Shown here one piece after another: positions 26,814 through 36,026 of a stretch of 64,000 nucleotides of DNA. The position numbers were made by a program, and so were the translations under genes. Below the pieces are notes generated by a model, which was given only the letters and a program-made list of their open reading frames with translations, was not told the origin of the DNA and made no database searches. Position 1 is the stretch's first letter, and the number at the start of each line of letters is the position of its first letter. The stretch covers positions 29,117-93,116 of the forward strand of contig QKEL01000007.1 of NCBI GenBank assembly GCA_003252395.1. Reading direction: 5' to 3'. The DNA comes from Spirochaetales bacterium. GTDB taxonomy: Bacteria; Spirochaetota; Spirochaetia; Treponematales; Treponemataceae.

Positions 26814-29075
26814 ATGGCCGCACATTCACGCCCCTGGCTCGATTCAACCAAAACCGCAAAAGAGCGGGTTTCGCTTCTCTTAAACGCGATGACCGTAGAG
26901 GAAAAGGTCGCGCAGATGGTGCAGATCAGTTACAGCATTATCTCTCCCGAGGAAGCGGACGGCTGGGCGCGGCTGGGCGTGGGTTCGGTGCTCCATTGCC
27001 TGGGCGACGATGCCCGCAGGCTCCAACGGCTCGCGACGGAAAACAGGCTCGGCATTCCCGTGATTTTCGGGATCGACGCGATTCACGGCCACGGAATCCA
27101 TAACGGCGCGACGGTATTCCCGACCCAGCTTGCCCTGGCGGCGAGCTGGAACCCGGACAACGCGGAGCGGATGGCGGCGATTACCGCGAAAGAGGTGGCG
27201 GCGGAAGGGCTGCACTGGACGTTCTCGCCCGTGCTCTGCCTGGGCCGGGACGCGCGCTGGGGCAGGATCGACGAGACCTTCGGCGAGGATCCCTATCTCG
27301 CGGGGAAACTGGGCGCCGCGGCGATACGCGGGTACCAGGGAACCGACACCGGGGCCTCCGACCGGATCGTGGCTTGCGCGAAGCACTATATCGCCTACGG
27401 GGAAAGTACCGGCGGCCGCGATTCCTACGACAGCGCGGTGAGCATGCGCATGGTGCGCGATATATTCCTGCCCCCCTTCGCCGAGGCGGTAAAGGCGGGG
27501 GTCCAGACCGTTATGGCCGGCTACGAGCCGGTTGACCGCGTTCCGTGTTCCGCCCACCGGGAGCTCCTGCGCGGCGTCCTGAAAGGCGAGCTCGGGTTCG
27601 AGGGCTTCGTGGTGACGGACTGGATGAACGTGCTGAGCCTCCGCACGCGGCACAAAATGGCGAAGGATATGGAAACGGCCTCGAAAATCGCGTTGGAAGC
27701 CGGCAACGACATGATCATGACCACGCCCGAATTCTATCGGGCCACGCTCACGCTTCTGGAACGGGGCGAGGTGGATATGGCGCATATTGACGAGGCGGTA
27801 CGCCGCGTTCTCGGGATCAAGTTCGCCGCCGGGCTTTTCGATAACCCCGACAAGATTAAAACCCTTCCCCTGGCGGAAGACCCCCGGGCGAAGGAAGCGG
27901 AATCGGTGTATAACTGCGCCGAGCACCGGAAGGCCAATCTGGAGATAGCCCGGGAATGCGTGGTTTTATTGAAGAACGACGACGTGGGCGGAAAGCCCGC
28001 GCTGCCCGTCTCCGGTCCAGAATCCGCTGAGAACGGTCGACGGGTGCGGAAGATCGCGGTGGTGGGGCCCAACGCCGATTCCGTGCGCGCCCAGTTCGGC
28101 GACTGGACCTTTTTCACGCATCCCGTTCCCCACTACGACGCGGTGCCGACCTTCCGGGTAGACACCATGCTCGACGGTATCAGGAAACTCGCCGGGGAAC
28201 GCGGCATAGCGGTGGCCTACGACAAGGGTTGCGACGCGACGGACTGCGCCGTAGAGTCCATCGAGGCTGCCCGGAAGGCGGCGCGGGACGCGGACGCGGT
28301 ATTCGCCTTCGTGGGCGATACCCTGCCCCAAACCGGAGAGGCCCACGACCGATCGAACCTTGCCCTGACCGGCAGGCAAAACGAGCTCGTGGAAGCCCTC
28401 TCGGCGGACTGCCGCGCGCGCGGGGTTCCCCTCGTCGCCGTTTTGGTAAACGGAAAGCCCCTGGAATTCGGCAGGGTCGCCGCCGCTTCCGACGCGGTGG
28501 TCGAAACCTTCAATTCCGGCACCCACGGGGGAATCGCCACCGCTGAAATTCTCTTCGGCCTCGTGAATCCCTCCGGCCGGCTCCCCATTTCCTTTCCCCG
28601 GACCACGGGCCAGATTCCGGTATACTACAACCAGATTCCCGGATGGCACGAGGGCAAGTATTTTGACTGCCCCGCGACGCCCCTGTTCGCCTTCGGCGAG
28701 GGCCTTTCCTATACGAGGTTCCGCTACGACGGGGTGAGCCTGTCGACGGCGACCGCGAAGGCGGGAGAAACGGTAGAGGTGCGCGTGACGGTGACCAACG
28801 TCGGTGACCGGGAGGGTATAGAGACGGTACAGGTGTACGTCGCCGACCTCGACGCCTCCATCGTGACCCCGATCCGGGAATTGAAAGCCTTCCGCCGCGT
28901 TCGAATTCCCGCGGGCGCGACGGTGACGGTACGCGTTCCCCTGGACGCGGACTCCCTTTCACTCGTGGGTATTGACGGGCGGCGGGCGGTTGAGCCGGGC
29001 GACTTTGACGTTCTCGCCGGTCACGATTCGCGGGAACAGAGTTTACTGGCCGCCCGACTGACCATCACAGAATAA
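26814..29075 (+). CDS. GH3 beta-glucosidase/beta-xylosidase
   Basis: 753 residues, glycoside hydrolase family 3 with an N-terminal TIM barrel, a second alpha/beta domain and a C-terminal fibronectin-III-like domain (ETVEVRVTVTNVGDREG). The catalytic nucleophile is Asp269 in FVVTDWMNV. FGIDAIHGHGIHNGATVFP and RDARWGRIDETFGEDP are family blocks. No signal peptide, so it probably acts in the cytoplasm on imported oligosaccharides. Substrate (cello- or xylo-oligosaccharide) is not resolved. AAGGAG precedes the ATG. Confidence 0.93.
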   Translation: MAAHSRPWLDSTKTAKERVSLLLNAMTVEEKVAQMVQISYSIISPEEADGWARLGVGSVLHCLGDDARRLQRLATENRLGIPVIFGIDAIHGHGIHNGATVFPTQLALAASWNPDNAERMAAITAKEVAAEGLHWTFSPVLCLGRDARWGRIDETFGEDPYLAGKLGAAAIRGYQGTDTGASDRIVACAKHYIAYGESTGGRDSYDSAVSMRMVRDIFLPPFAEAVKAGVQTVMAGYEPVDRVPCSAHRELLRGVLKGELGFEGFVVTDWMNVLSLRTRHKMAKDMETASKIALEAGNDMIMTTPEFYRATLTLLERGEVDMAHIDEAVRRVLGIKFAAGLFDNPDKIKTLPLAEDPRAKEAESVYNCAEHRKANLEIARECVVLLKNDDVGGKPALPVSGPESAENGRRVRKIAVVGPNADSVRAQFGDWTFFTHPVPHYDAVPTFRVDTMLDGIRKLAGERGIAVAYDKGCDATDCAVESIEAARKAARDADAVFAFVGDTLPQTGEAHDRSNLALTGRQNELVEALSADCRARGVPLVAVLVNGKPLEFGRVAAASDAVVETFNSGTHGGIATAEILFGLVNPSGRLPISFPRTTGQIPVYYNQIPGWHEGKYFDCPATPLFAFGEGLSYTRFRYDGVSLSTATAKAGETVEVRVTVTNVGDREGIETVQVYVADLDASIVTPIRELKAFRRVRIPAGATVTVRVPLDADSLSLVGIDGRRAVEPGDFDVLAGHDSREQSLLAARLTITE

Positions 29076-29085
29076 GCATTTTGCT

Positions 29086-29114
29086 TTGACAGGGGCGGCC
29101 TAATCCGGTATGAT
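29086..29114 (+). promoter_or_regulatory. Consensus sigma70 promoter giving a leaderless mRNA
   Basis: TTGACA (29086-29091), 17-base spacer, TATGAT (29109-29114). The ATG of the next gene begins at 29121, exactly where transcription should start, and there is no Shine-Dalgarno sequence. Confidence 0.85.
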
Positions 29115-29120
29115 CGGGTT

Positions 29121-30401
29121 ATGGCCGCCCCGCGTTTTTATCCCCTTGAAGCGAAGACCGCCCTGTCCCGGGGTACGCTCGCGGAACCCTTTCTCTGCTG
29201 CCTTTACCGCGCCATGGCGCCGTATCGGGGGTGCGGTCACGGGTGCGCGTATTGCGACGGCAGGGCCGAAAAGTATTTCGTGGAAGGCGTATTCGACCGG
29301 GATATCGGCGTGCGCTTCAACCTCGGCGGTCTTATGCGAAAGGAAGCTTTGGGGCGTACGGCGCGGGGGGAATACGGGGCCGTCTGCATCGGTTCCGGCG
29401 TGACCGACGTATACCAACCCTATGACGGGCGCTTTGCCCTAACGCGGGAATGCCTGGAAGCGTTGGCGCCCCTGGGCATCCCCGTGGTGATTCTCACGAA
29501 GAACGCGCGAATCGAGCGCGATTTCGACCTGCTCGCCCGATTTCCGTCGGCCCTCGTCATACTGACCGTCACTACCCTCGACCCCCGCCTCGCCTCCGTC
29601 CTCGAAAGCGGCGCCTCGCCCCCCGCGAGAAGGTTGGAAACGGTCCGACGCGCCCGAGAAGCCGGGTTTCACGCGGGGGTAATGGCCATGCCCCTGTGCC
29701 CGGGCATTACCGACTCGACGGAAGCCGCCCGCGGCCTCTTTCGCGCGTGCCATGACGCGGGCGCCGAGTTCGTCTATCCCGGAGGCCTCACGCTCAGGCC
29801 CGGTTGCCAGAAGGAACGCTTTTTCGAGACCCTGACGGCCCATTTTCCGGAAAAGGTTCCCCTGTACGAGCGGGCCTACGCGGAAAACCGCCAATCCGGC
29901 ATGCCCGATCGATCGTACCGCACGGGACTGGAACGGACCATAGGCCGCATACTCGACGAGGAAGGCATTCCTTCCATGATTCCCCACTCGGTGTACCGCG
30001 ATCTCCTTTCGCCGCCCGATTCGATTTTCGTGCTCCTGTGCCACATGCAAAGCCTGTACGCGGCCCGCGGTGTAGACACCCGGCCGCTCAAGGCGGCGAC
30101 GGAACGATACGGCGCGTGGCTCGCGGAAACGAGGAAGGCGGTGCGCCGTAAAAAAACGCCGCGGAACGCGCCTGCCGCATCGGCCAAGGAAACGGCAGCC
30201 GGCGATTTATTCCCGAACGACCGAGAATCGGACAATCCGGCAGAGCCGTTCCCGATCACCGCGGAGCTTTCAGCCCGGCTCCGCGAAAGGCCCTTCGCCG
30301 AGCGGTGCGGCAACGCCCGGCTGGGATCCCTCGTCGACACACTCCTGAACGACGGCGCCGTCTTCGATTATCCGACGCTCTCCCTCCTTTCCCCGGATTA
30401 G
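29121..30401 (+). CDS. Radical SAM protein of the spore-photolyase-like (SPL) family
   Basis: 426 residues. The iron-sulphur motif CxxxCxxC is Cys38, Cys42 and Cys45 in RGCGHGCAYC, followed by a radical SAM barrel (LTKNARIERDFDLLAR, TVTTLDPRLASVLESGA). Such proteins are often annotated as DNA-repair photolyase-like, but the true reaction is mostly unknown; this organism is not expected to form spores. The last about 90 residues look like a low-similarity extension. Leaderless mRNA predicted from the promoter. Confidence 0.85.
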   Translation: MAAPRFYPLEAKTALSRGTLAEPFLCCLYRAMAPYRGCGHGCAYCDGRAEKYFVEGVFDRDIGVRFNLGGLMRKEALGRTARGEYGAVCIGSGVTDVYQPYDGRFALTRECLEALAPLGIPVVILTKNARIERDFDLLARFPSALVILTVTTLDPRLASVLESGASPPARRLETVRRAREAGFHAGVMAMPLCPGITDSTEAARGLFRACHDAGAEFVYPGGLTLRPGCQKERFFETLTAHFPEKVPLYERAYAENRQSGMPDRSYRTGLERTIGRILDEEGIPSMIPHSVYRDLLSPPDSIFVLLCHMQSLYAARGVDTRPLKAATERYGAWLAETRKAVRRKKTPRNAPAASAKETAAGDLFPNDRESDNPAEPFPITAELSARLRERPFAERCGNARLGSLVDTLLNDGAVFDYPTLSLLSPD

Positions 30402-30419
30402 ACGCTTATTTCGTGATAG

Positions 30420-30425
30420 TATTAT
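30420..30425 (+). promoter_or_regulatory. -10 element of the alpha-2-macroglobulin gene
   Basis: TATTAT ends six bases before the ATG at 30432, and no ribosome-binding sequence intervenes. The -35 (perhaps TTAGAC at 30398) is poor and there is no TGn extension, so this is the weakest member of the leaderless set. Confidence 0.45.
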
Positions 30426-30431
30426 GGGGTT

Positions 30432-33400
30432 ATGAACGTAAAAAGCACCCTTTTCAGAATCGGTTCCGGCCTTGTCGCCGCCGCGATTATCGTGACCCTC
30501 GTCTCGATATTCACCCATCGTTCCGCCGCGCTTCCGGCGTTTCGGCAGTCCGCCGTTTCCTCGGTAGAGTCCGTAAGCGCGTCCCGTCCGGGACCGGCGG
30601 ATTCCCTTATCATACGGTTTCGGGAAGCGGTTGCCCGTCCGGAACTAGTAGCCAAGGCGGCCTTCGTTTCCCCCGCGCTCAAGGGTTCGTGGTCAATGGA
30701 AGACGACCGAACGGTGAAATTCACCCCCGATTCTCCCATGAAAAGCGGAACCGCGGTGAAAGTCGCGGTGGATACCGGGCTCCTTGCGGGCAAGGCCGCC
30801 GGCGCGGAAGGATGCTCCTTTACGTTCACGGTTCGGCCCGCGGTATTCGAATGCGAAACCGAGGGATTATATGCCGAAGACGCGGAATCGAGTCGGTTCA
30901 CCCTGAGCGGAACCGTTTCCGCCGACGTGACCCTTTCCGAAAAGCAGGCGGCCCAAGCCCTTTCGGTTACGCTTTCCGGGGGTGGCGCCCGGGTCGAAAC
31001 GCTTTTTGAGCCGGTCCGCGACGAACCGGGAAGTTCAGCGGTTTCCGCGCGCTGGCGGTTTACGGTTCGCGGCATCGAGCGCGGAAGCGAAGCGCGCACC
31101 CTCTCGCTGTCCTGGAACGGCCGCGTCGTCGGTTCGCCCGAGGCGGGAACGCGCGACTGGCTCGTTCCCGGACGGGAAGATTTCAGGGTACTCGAAATCG
31201 CCGCCACCGAACCGACGCGCATTCAAGTGCGCTTCTCGGACGGCCTCGACCGCGCCCAGGACCTACGGGGCCTGGTGAGCGCGGGCACGGGCGGCGATAT
31301 CCGGTATACCATAGACTCGAACGTGCTGAGCCTCTTTAATCCCGACGGCTGGAATTCCGACGCGGACCTGACCGTCCGCGAGGGCATCCGCAGCGGTTCC
31401 GGCAAGGTTCTTTCCCTCCCCGCGGCCATGACCGTCAGGACGGCCTGGGAAATTCCCGCGGTCCGCTTTCCAGACGACGGCGTGATCCTCCCGACCACCC
31501 AAGGCGTCATCGTGCCGGTGGAAACGAAGAACCTCAAAGGCCTTATAGTGGAAGCCTACCGAATATTCGGCGACAACGTGCTTCAGTTCCTCCAAAACAA
31601 CGAGCTCGACGGGAAATACGAGCTTCGGCGCGTCGGAGAGCCGATATGGAGCGACGCCATCGAATTTGCCTGGGACGACGGCATGAAAAACCGCTGGGTT
31701 ACCCGCGGCCTCGATCTCTCCCGCCTCGTCAAGGATTACCCGGGCGGCATGTTTCAGCTGCGGGCGACCTTTCGGCACCGGCATATCATGTACGAGTGCG
31801 GCGTGAATCACCAGGACTTTTCGTCGTATCCCATGCCCGACGACTCGATCGCGGAGGATTCGAACGGGGACGAAGAAAGCTATTGGGACTATTGGGGAGA
31901 TATGGACTGGAAAAAACGCCAAACCTACTGGTCCTACCGAAACGACCCCTGCCATCCGGCCTTCTATCTAACCGACTATCACCGGGAAGTGCTCGCCCGC
32001 AAGAACGTGCTGGTTTCGGACCTGGGCATGATGGCGAAAAAGGACGCGGACGGGACCTATCGCGTTACCGTGGCGAACATCGGCACCACCGAGCCGGTGA
32101 ATGGGGCGGAGGTATCCCTGTATTCCTACGCCCAGCGAAAACTGGTCTCGGCGGTTACCGGGAAAGACGGCGCCGTTATCCTGACCCCCGGCGCGGAGCC
32201 CTATTTCATGGCTGCGGTATACAAGGGTCAGACCTCATGGCTCAGGATAGACGCCGGTACGTCCCTAAGCGTGAGCCATTTCAAGGTCGACGGCGTGAAG
32301 GCGGAAAAGGGCATAAAGGGCTTTATTTACGGGGAGCGCGGCGTTTGGCGCCCAGGCGACGACATACACCTCGTGTTCCTGCTTCAGGACCTGGAAAAGA
32401 AGCTCCCGTCCGGCTTTCCCGTCACCTTCGAGCTGGAAGACCCCATGGGCAGAATCGCGAGGACCGGGACCTATACCGAATCGCTGGACGGGTTTTACCG
32501 CATAGATACCGCGACGCAAACCGGCGATCCCACCGGCAAATGGACGGCGCGGGTTCGCGCCGGCGGCCAGGCGTGGACGGAAACCCTGAGGGTCGAGGCG
32601 ATTATCCCCAACAGGCTGGCCATAAACCTCAAAACCGCCGACCCCATGCTCAAGCCGAAGGGCAACAAATTCACCCTGTCCGGCGAATGGCTTCACGGCG
32701 CGCCGGCCCCTGGGCTGAAGGCCGACGTTTCGGCGATCTTTCTGCCCGGTTCCACGACCTTCGACGGTTATGCCGATTACGTATTCACGAATCCCGAGCG
32801 TTCGGTGGAATCGGAGCAGGAAACGGTGTGGTCCGGATACCTCGGCCAGGATTCGGCCGCGCGGTTCGATCTTGACCTTTACGCCGGGGATACCCTTCCG
32901 GGCAAGCTTAAGGCCCGGTTGATAACGCGCGTGTTCGAGCCCTCGGGACTGTTCTCGATCGAGCAGGCAAACTACGATTATTCGCCGTACGAACGGTACG
33001 TCGGCCTGAAACTGCCCAAGGGCGACGCCGCCCGCGGCATGCTCCTGACGGATACCAAGCATCGGGTGGATCTTGCCCTGCTCGGCCCCGACGGCACTCC
33101 CGTGCGGGGAACGGCGGAAGTCGCCCTCACGGTGTATAAGCTCGAATGGAAATGGTGGTGGGAAAAGGACGCCCTAACCGACGCGACCTACGTGTCGGGC
33201 CGGTCCGCCCAGAGGGTCGCGAGCGGGACCGCTACGGTGAAAAACGGTCGGGGAAGCTGGGAGTTCGAGGTGAAGTACCCCGATTGGGGCCGTTACCTCG
33301 TGGTCGCGACGGATGCTTCCGCCGGAGGCTACTCGGGCGGGCACAGCGCCGCGAAGGTCGTGTACGTCGATTGGCCGGGCTGGGCCGGACGCGGGCAGGA

Positions 33401-36026
33401 AGGGGGCACGGGCAGCGCCGCGATGCTTCCGCTCACTGCCGATAAGGAAGGCTACTCGGTGGGCGACACCGCGGTGATTTCCTTCGACTCATCCGCGGGG
33501 GGCCGCGCCCTGGTAACCGTGGAAAAGAACGGGGCCGTCCTTGATCAGGCCTGGGTCGAGACGAAAAAGGGAACCACGGCCTGGAAGCTCCCCATCAGCT
33601 CGGGTATGGCGCCGAACGCCTACGTGCACGTCACCTTGCTGCAGCCCCACCTCCAAACGGCGAATAGCCTCCCGATCAGGCTCTACGGCGTCATTCCCGT
33701 CATGGTCGACGATTCGGCCACCAAGCTCTCGCCGGCCATAGACGCGCCCGCGGCCTGGGAACCCGGGAAAAGGGCGGCGTTTACGGTCAGCGAGGCCTCC
33801 GGCCGCGCCATGACCTATACGGTGGCCGTGGTAGACGAAGGGCTCCTCGGCTTGACGCGCTATTCCGCCCCGAACCCGAGAAACGAATTCTACAAAAAAG
33901 AGGCATCCCGCCTCATAAGCTGGGACATATACCGGTACGTCATGAGCGCCTTCGGCGGAAAGCTCGAAACCCTCCTCTCCATCGGCGGTTCCGAGGAGAT
34001 CCTCGGCGGAAACAACAAGAAAACGGAGCGGTTCAAGCCCGTCGTACAATTTTTCGGCCCCTATAGGCTCGAGCCGGGAAAGAAAAACGCGACGGAATTC
34101 GACATGCCGAATTACGTCGGCGCGGTTCGCGTCATGGTCGTCGCCGGCCGCGACGGCGCGTACGGCGTCGCCGAAAGGCAGGTCAAGGTCAAAAGCGAAC
34201 TCATGGTGCTCAAGACCCTGCCGAGAACCCTGGGAGCCAACGAATCGATCGACATACCGGTCACGACCTTCAACGGCTCGGACCGATCGCTGCCGGTAAC
34301 GGTAAGCCTCTCCTCGACCGGGTCGATCGACGGTACGTGGAGCCAAACGGTCACGGTCCCCGCCCTCTCCGACGCCACCGTCAGCTTTACGGTGAAAACC
34401 GCGAAGGCCGGCGTCGCCCGCTTCACGGCCAAGGCGGCCACGACGGCCATCGCCGTATCCGACGATCCAACGGACATAGAAATCCTGTCACGGGGCAGTC
34501 CCACCGCGACGACGAGGGACTTTACGCTCGCGCCGGGGAATACGTGGCGCAATTACGTGCCGAGCCCGGGGGAAAAGGGAAGCAAGACCATAACGGCCGA
34601 GCTCTCAACCCTTCCGGTCCTGGATTTAGATACCCGGCTCCGCTATTTACTGGGCTATCCGCACGGATGCATCGAGCAGATTACCTCGGGCGGTTTCCCG
34701 CAGCTCTATGCCCCCTCGATGATCGCCCTCTCCCCGACCGAAGCGGAGCGGGTTAAGGAGAACGTAAGGTCCGTTTTGGACCGGTATCCTTCCTACCAGA
34801 CCGCCGGGGGCGGTTTCGCCTATTGGCCGGGACAAACCGAGGAAAACGAGTGGGGAACCACCTACGCGGGGCATTTCATGGTCGAGGCGCGTCGCGCCGG
34901 CTACGAGGTAAGCGACGATCTTTTCAAGCCATGGCTCGCCCGGCAGCAAACCCTCGCCCGGGACTGGCAGCCGGCCGGTGACAAATACCGGTACCACAAC
35001 CAGGCATACCGCCTGTATACCCTCGCGCTTGCGGGCTATGCCGATATCGGCGCCATGAATAGGCTCGCGAGCCTCAGCGGCGTCGGCGACGCGGCCCTTT
35101 GGCAGCTCGCCGCGGCATACGGCCTCGCGGGACACCGCCAAACCGCCTCGGGAATCGCCGGCGGCCTTGCCGCATGGCCCGGTTCCTATCGCGATACCGG
35201 CAACACCTGGGGCTCGGACCTTCGCGACGCGGCCATAGCCCTGCGCTGCCTGGCCGATTTGGGCGACTCCGGCCGCGCCGCGGACCTCGTGCCCAAGGTC
35301 GCGCGGAGCTTCGCCGACGGGCGCTGGTACTCCACCCAGGAAACGTCCTGGATGGTCATGGCGCTCGCGCCGTGGTACGCCAAGAACGAATCCCAAGAAA
35401 CCACCTGGAGCATCGATTGGGACCGGGGAACCCAAGAGGGCACGGTCGGCAAGCAAGCCGCCGTGGTCAACCTCGAGGCCTTCGAGTCCCCCACGCAAAC
35501 CATGGTGGTCAAGAATACCGGCAAAAAGGCCTTGTACGGCCGCGTAACTACCCGTGGCATGCTCCCCCCCGGCCAGGAAACGGAAATATCCGACGGGATC
35601 GGGCTTACCGTCGCCTATTTGGATCCGACGGGAGCGGCAATACCCGTATCCGCGATACGCTTCGGCGATTCCTTCACGGTCCGCGTCACGGTTCGAAATA
35701 ACCGCGGCGAAAAGATCGAGAACCTGGCCCTTGACCTGCCGGTTCCCACGGCTTGGGAATTCGGCAACGCCAGGGTCGGGGACACGGGCGACGGGGACGC
35801 CGAGACCGCTCTGGGAGATTCGGCGTACGATTGGCGGGACATTCGCGATACGCGCGTTTCCACCTATTTCTCCCTGGATAGAAACGAGTCCAAAACGTTT
35901 ACCTTCCACGCTACCCAGGCGTACTCGGGGGATTATTACGTTCCCGCGGTCCGCGCCGAGGCGATGTACGACGCCTCGATCCAGGGCGTGGTGCCCGGCG
36001 CGTTCGTGGCGGGCTCCGCTCGTTGA
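30432..36026 (+). CDS. Bacterial alpha-2-macroglobulin
   Basis: 1864 residues, a periplasmic protease trap. The intact thioester motif is Cys1413-x-Glu-Gln1416 (YPHGCIEQ). Macroglobulin-like domains fill the first two thirds, with the A2M core (LGLTRYSAPNPRNEF, FFGPYRLEPGKKNATEFDMPNYVGAVRVMVVAG) before the thioester-helical domain. The N-terminus is a signal anchor (about residues 10-28) without a lipobox, unlike the E. coli lipoprotein YfhM. The pbpC gene overlaps its stop, the classic A2M-PBP1C pair thought to guard and repair a breached cell wall. Confidence 0.93.
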   Translation: MNVKSTLFRIGSGLVAAAIIVTLVSIFTHRSAALPAFRQSAVSSVESVSASRPGPADSLIIRFREAVARPELVAKAAFVSPALKGSWSMEDDRTVKFTPDSPMKSGTAVKVAVDTGLLAGKAAGAEGCSFTFTVRPAVFECETEGLYAEDAESSRFTLSGTVSADVTLSEKQAAQALSVTLSGGGARVETLFEPVRDEPGSSAVSARWRFTVRGIERGSEARTLSLSWNGRVVGSPEAGTRDWLVPGREDFRVLEIAATEPTRIQVRFSDGLDRAQDLRGLVSAGTGGDIRYTIDSNVLSLFNPDGWNSDADLTVREGIRSGSGKVLSLPAAMTVRTAWEIPAVRFPDDGVILPTTQGVIVPVETKNLKGLIVEAYRIFGDNVLQFLQNNELDGKYELRRVGEPIWSDAIEFAWDDGMKNRWVTRGLDLSRLVKDYPGGMFQLRATFRHRHIMYECGVNHQDFSSYPMPDDSIAEDSNGDEESYWDYWGDMDWKKRQTYWSYRNDPCHPAFYLTDYHREVLARKNVLVSDLGMMAKKDADGTYRVTVANIGTTEPVNGAEVSLYSYAQRKLVSAVTGKDGAVILTPGAEPYFMAAVYKGQTSWLRIDAGTSLSVSHFKVDGVKAEKGIKGFIYGERGVWRPGDDIHLVFLLQDLEKKLPSGFPVTFELEDPMGRIARTGTYTESLDGFYRIDTATQTGDPTGKWTARVRAGGQAWTETLRVEAIIPNRLAINLKTADPMLKPKGNKFTLSGEWLHGAPAPGLKADVSAIFLPGSTTFDGYADYVFTNPERSVESEQETVWSGYLGQDSAARFDLDLYAGDTLPGKLKARLITRVFEPSGLFSIEQANYDYSPYERYVGLKLPKGDAARGMLLTDTKHRVDLALLGPDGTPVRGTAEVALTVYKLEWKWWWEKDALTDATYVSGRSAQRVASGTATVKNGRGSWEFEVKYPDWGRYLVVATDASAGGYSGGHSAAKVVYVDWPGWAGRGQEGGTGSAAMLPLTADKEGYSVGDTAVISFDSSAGGRALVTVEKNGAVLDQAWVETKKGTTAWKLPISSGMAPNAYVHVTLLQPHLQTANSLPIRLYGVIPVMVDDSATKLSPAIDAPAAWEPGKRAAFTVSEASGRAMTYTVAVVDEGLLGLTRYSAPNPRNEFYKKEASRLISWDIYRYVMSAFGGKLETLLSIGGSEEILGGNNKKTERFKPVVQFFGPYRLEPGKKNATEFDMPNYVGAVRVMVVAGRDGAYGVAERQVKVKSELMVLKTLPRTLGANESIDIPVTTFNGSDRSLPVTVSLSSTGSIDGTWSQTVTVPALSDATVSFTVKTAKAGVARFTAKAATTAIAVSDDPTDIEILSRGSPTATTRDFTLAPGNTWRNYVPSPGEKGSKTITAELSTLPVLDLDTRLRYLLGYPHGCIEQITSGGFPQLYAPSMIALSPTEAERVKENVRSVLDRYPSYQTAGGGFAYWPGQTEENEWGTTYAGHFMVEARRAGYEVSDDLFKPWLARQQTLARDWQPAGDKYRYHNQAYRLYTLALAGYADIGAMNRLASLSGVGDAALWQLAAAYGLAGHRQTASGIAGGLAAWPGSYRDTGNTWGSDLRDAAIALRCLADLGDSGRAADLVPKVARSFADGRWYSTQETSWMVMALAPWYAKNESQETTWSIDWDRGTQEGTVGKQAAVVNLEAFESPTQTMVVKNTGKKALYGRVTTRGMLPPGQETEISDGIGLTVAYLDPTGAAIPVSAIRFGDSFTVRVTVRNNRGEKIENLALDLPVPTAWEFGNARVGDTGDGDAETALGDSAYDWRDIRDTRVSTYFSLDRNESKTFTFHATQAYSGDYYVPAVRAEAMYDASIQGVVPGAFVAGSAR

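Noticed and set aside
29121..30401. True spore photoproduct lyase
   Set aside because: No sporulation context; only the SPL-like radical SAM family can be supported.
34647..35909. Long antisense frame within the alpha-2-macroglobulin gene
   Set aside because: Opposite strand of a well supported gene with clear motifs; high GC makes such frames common.
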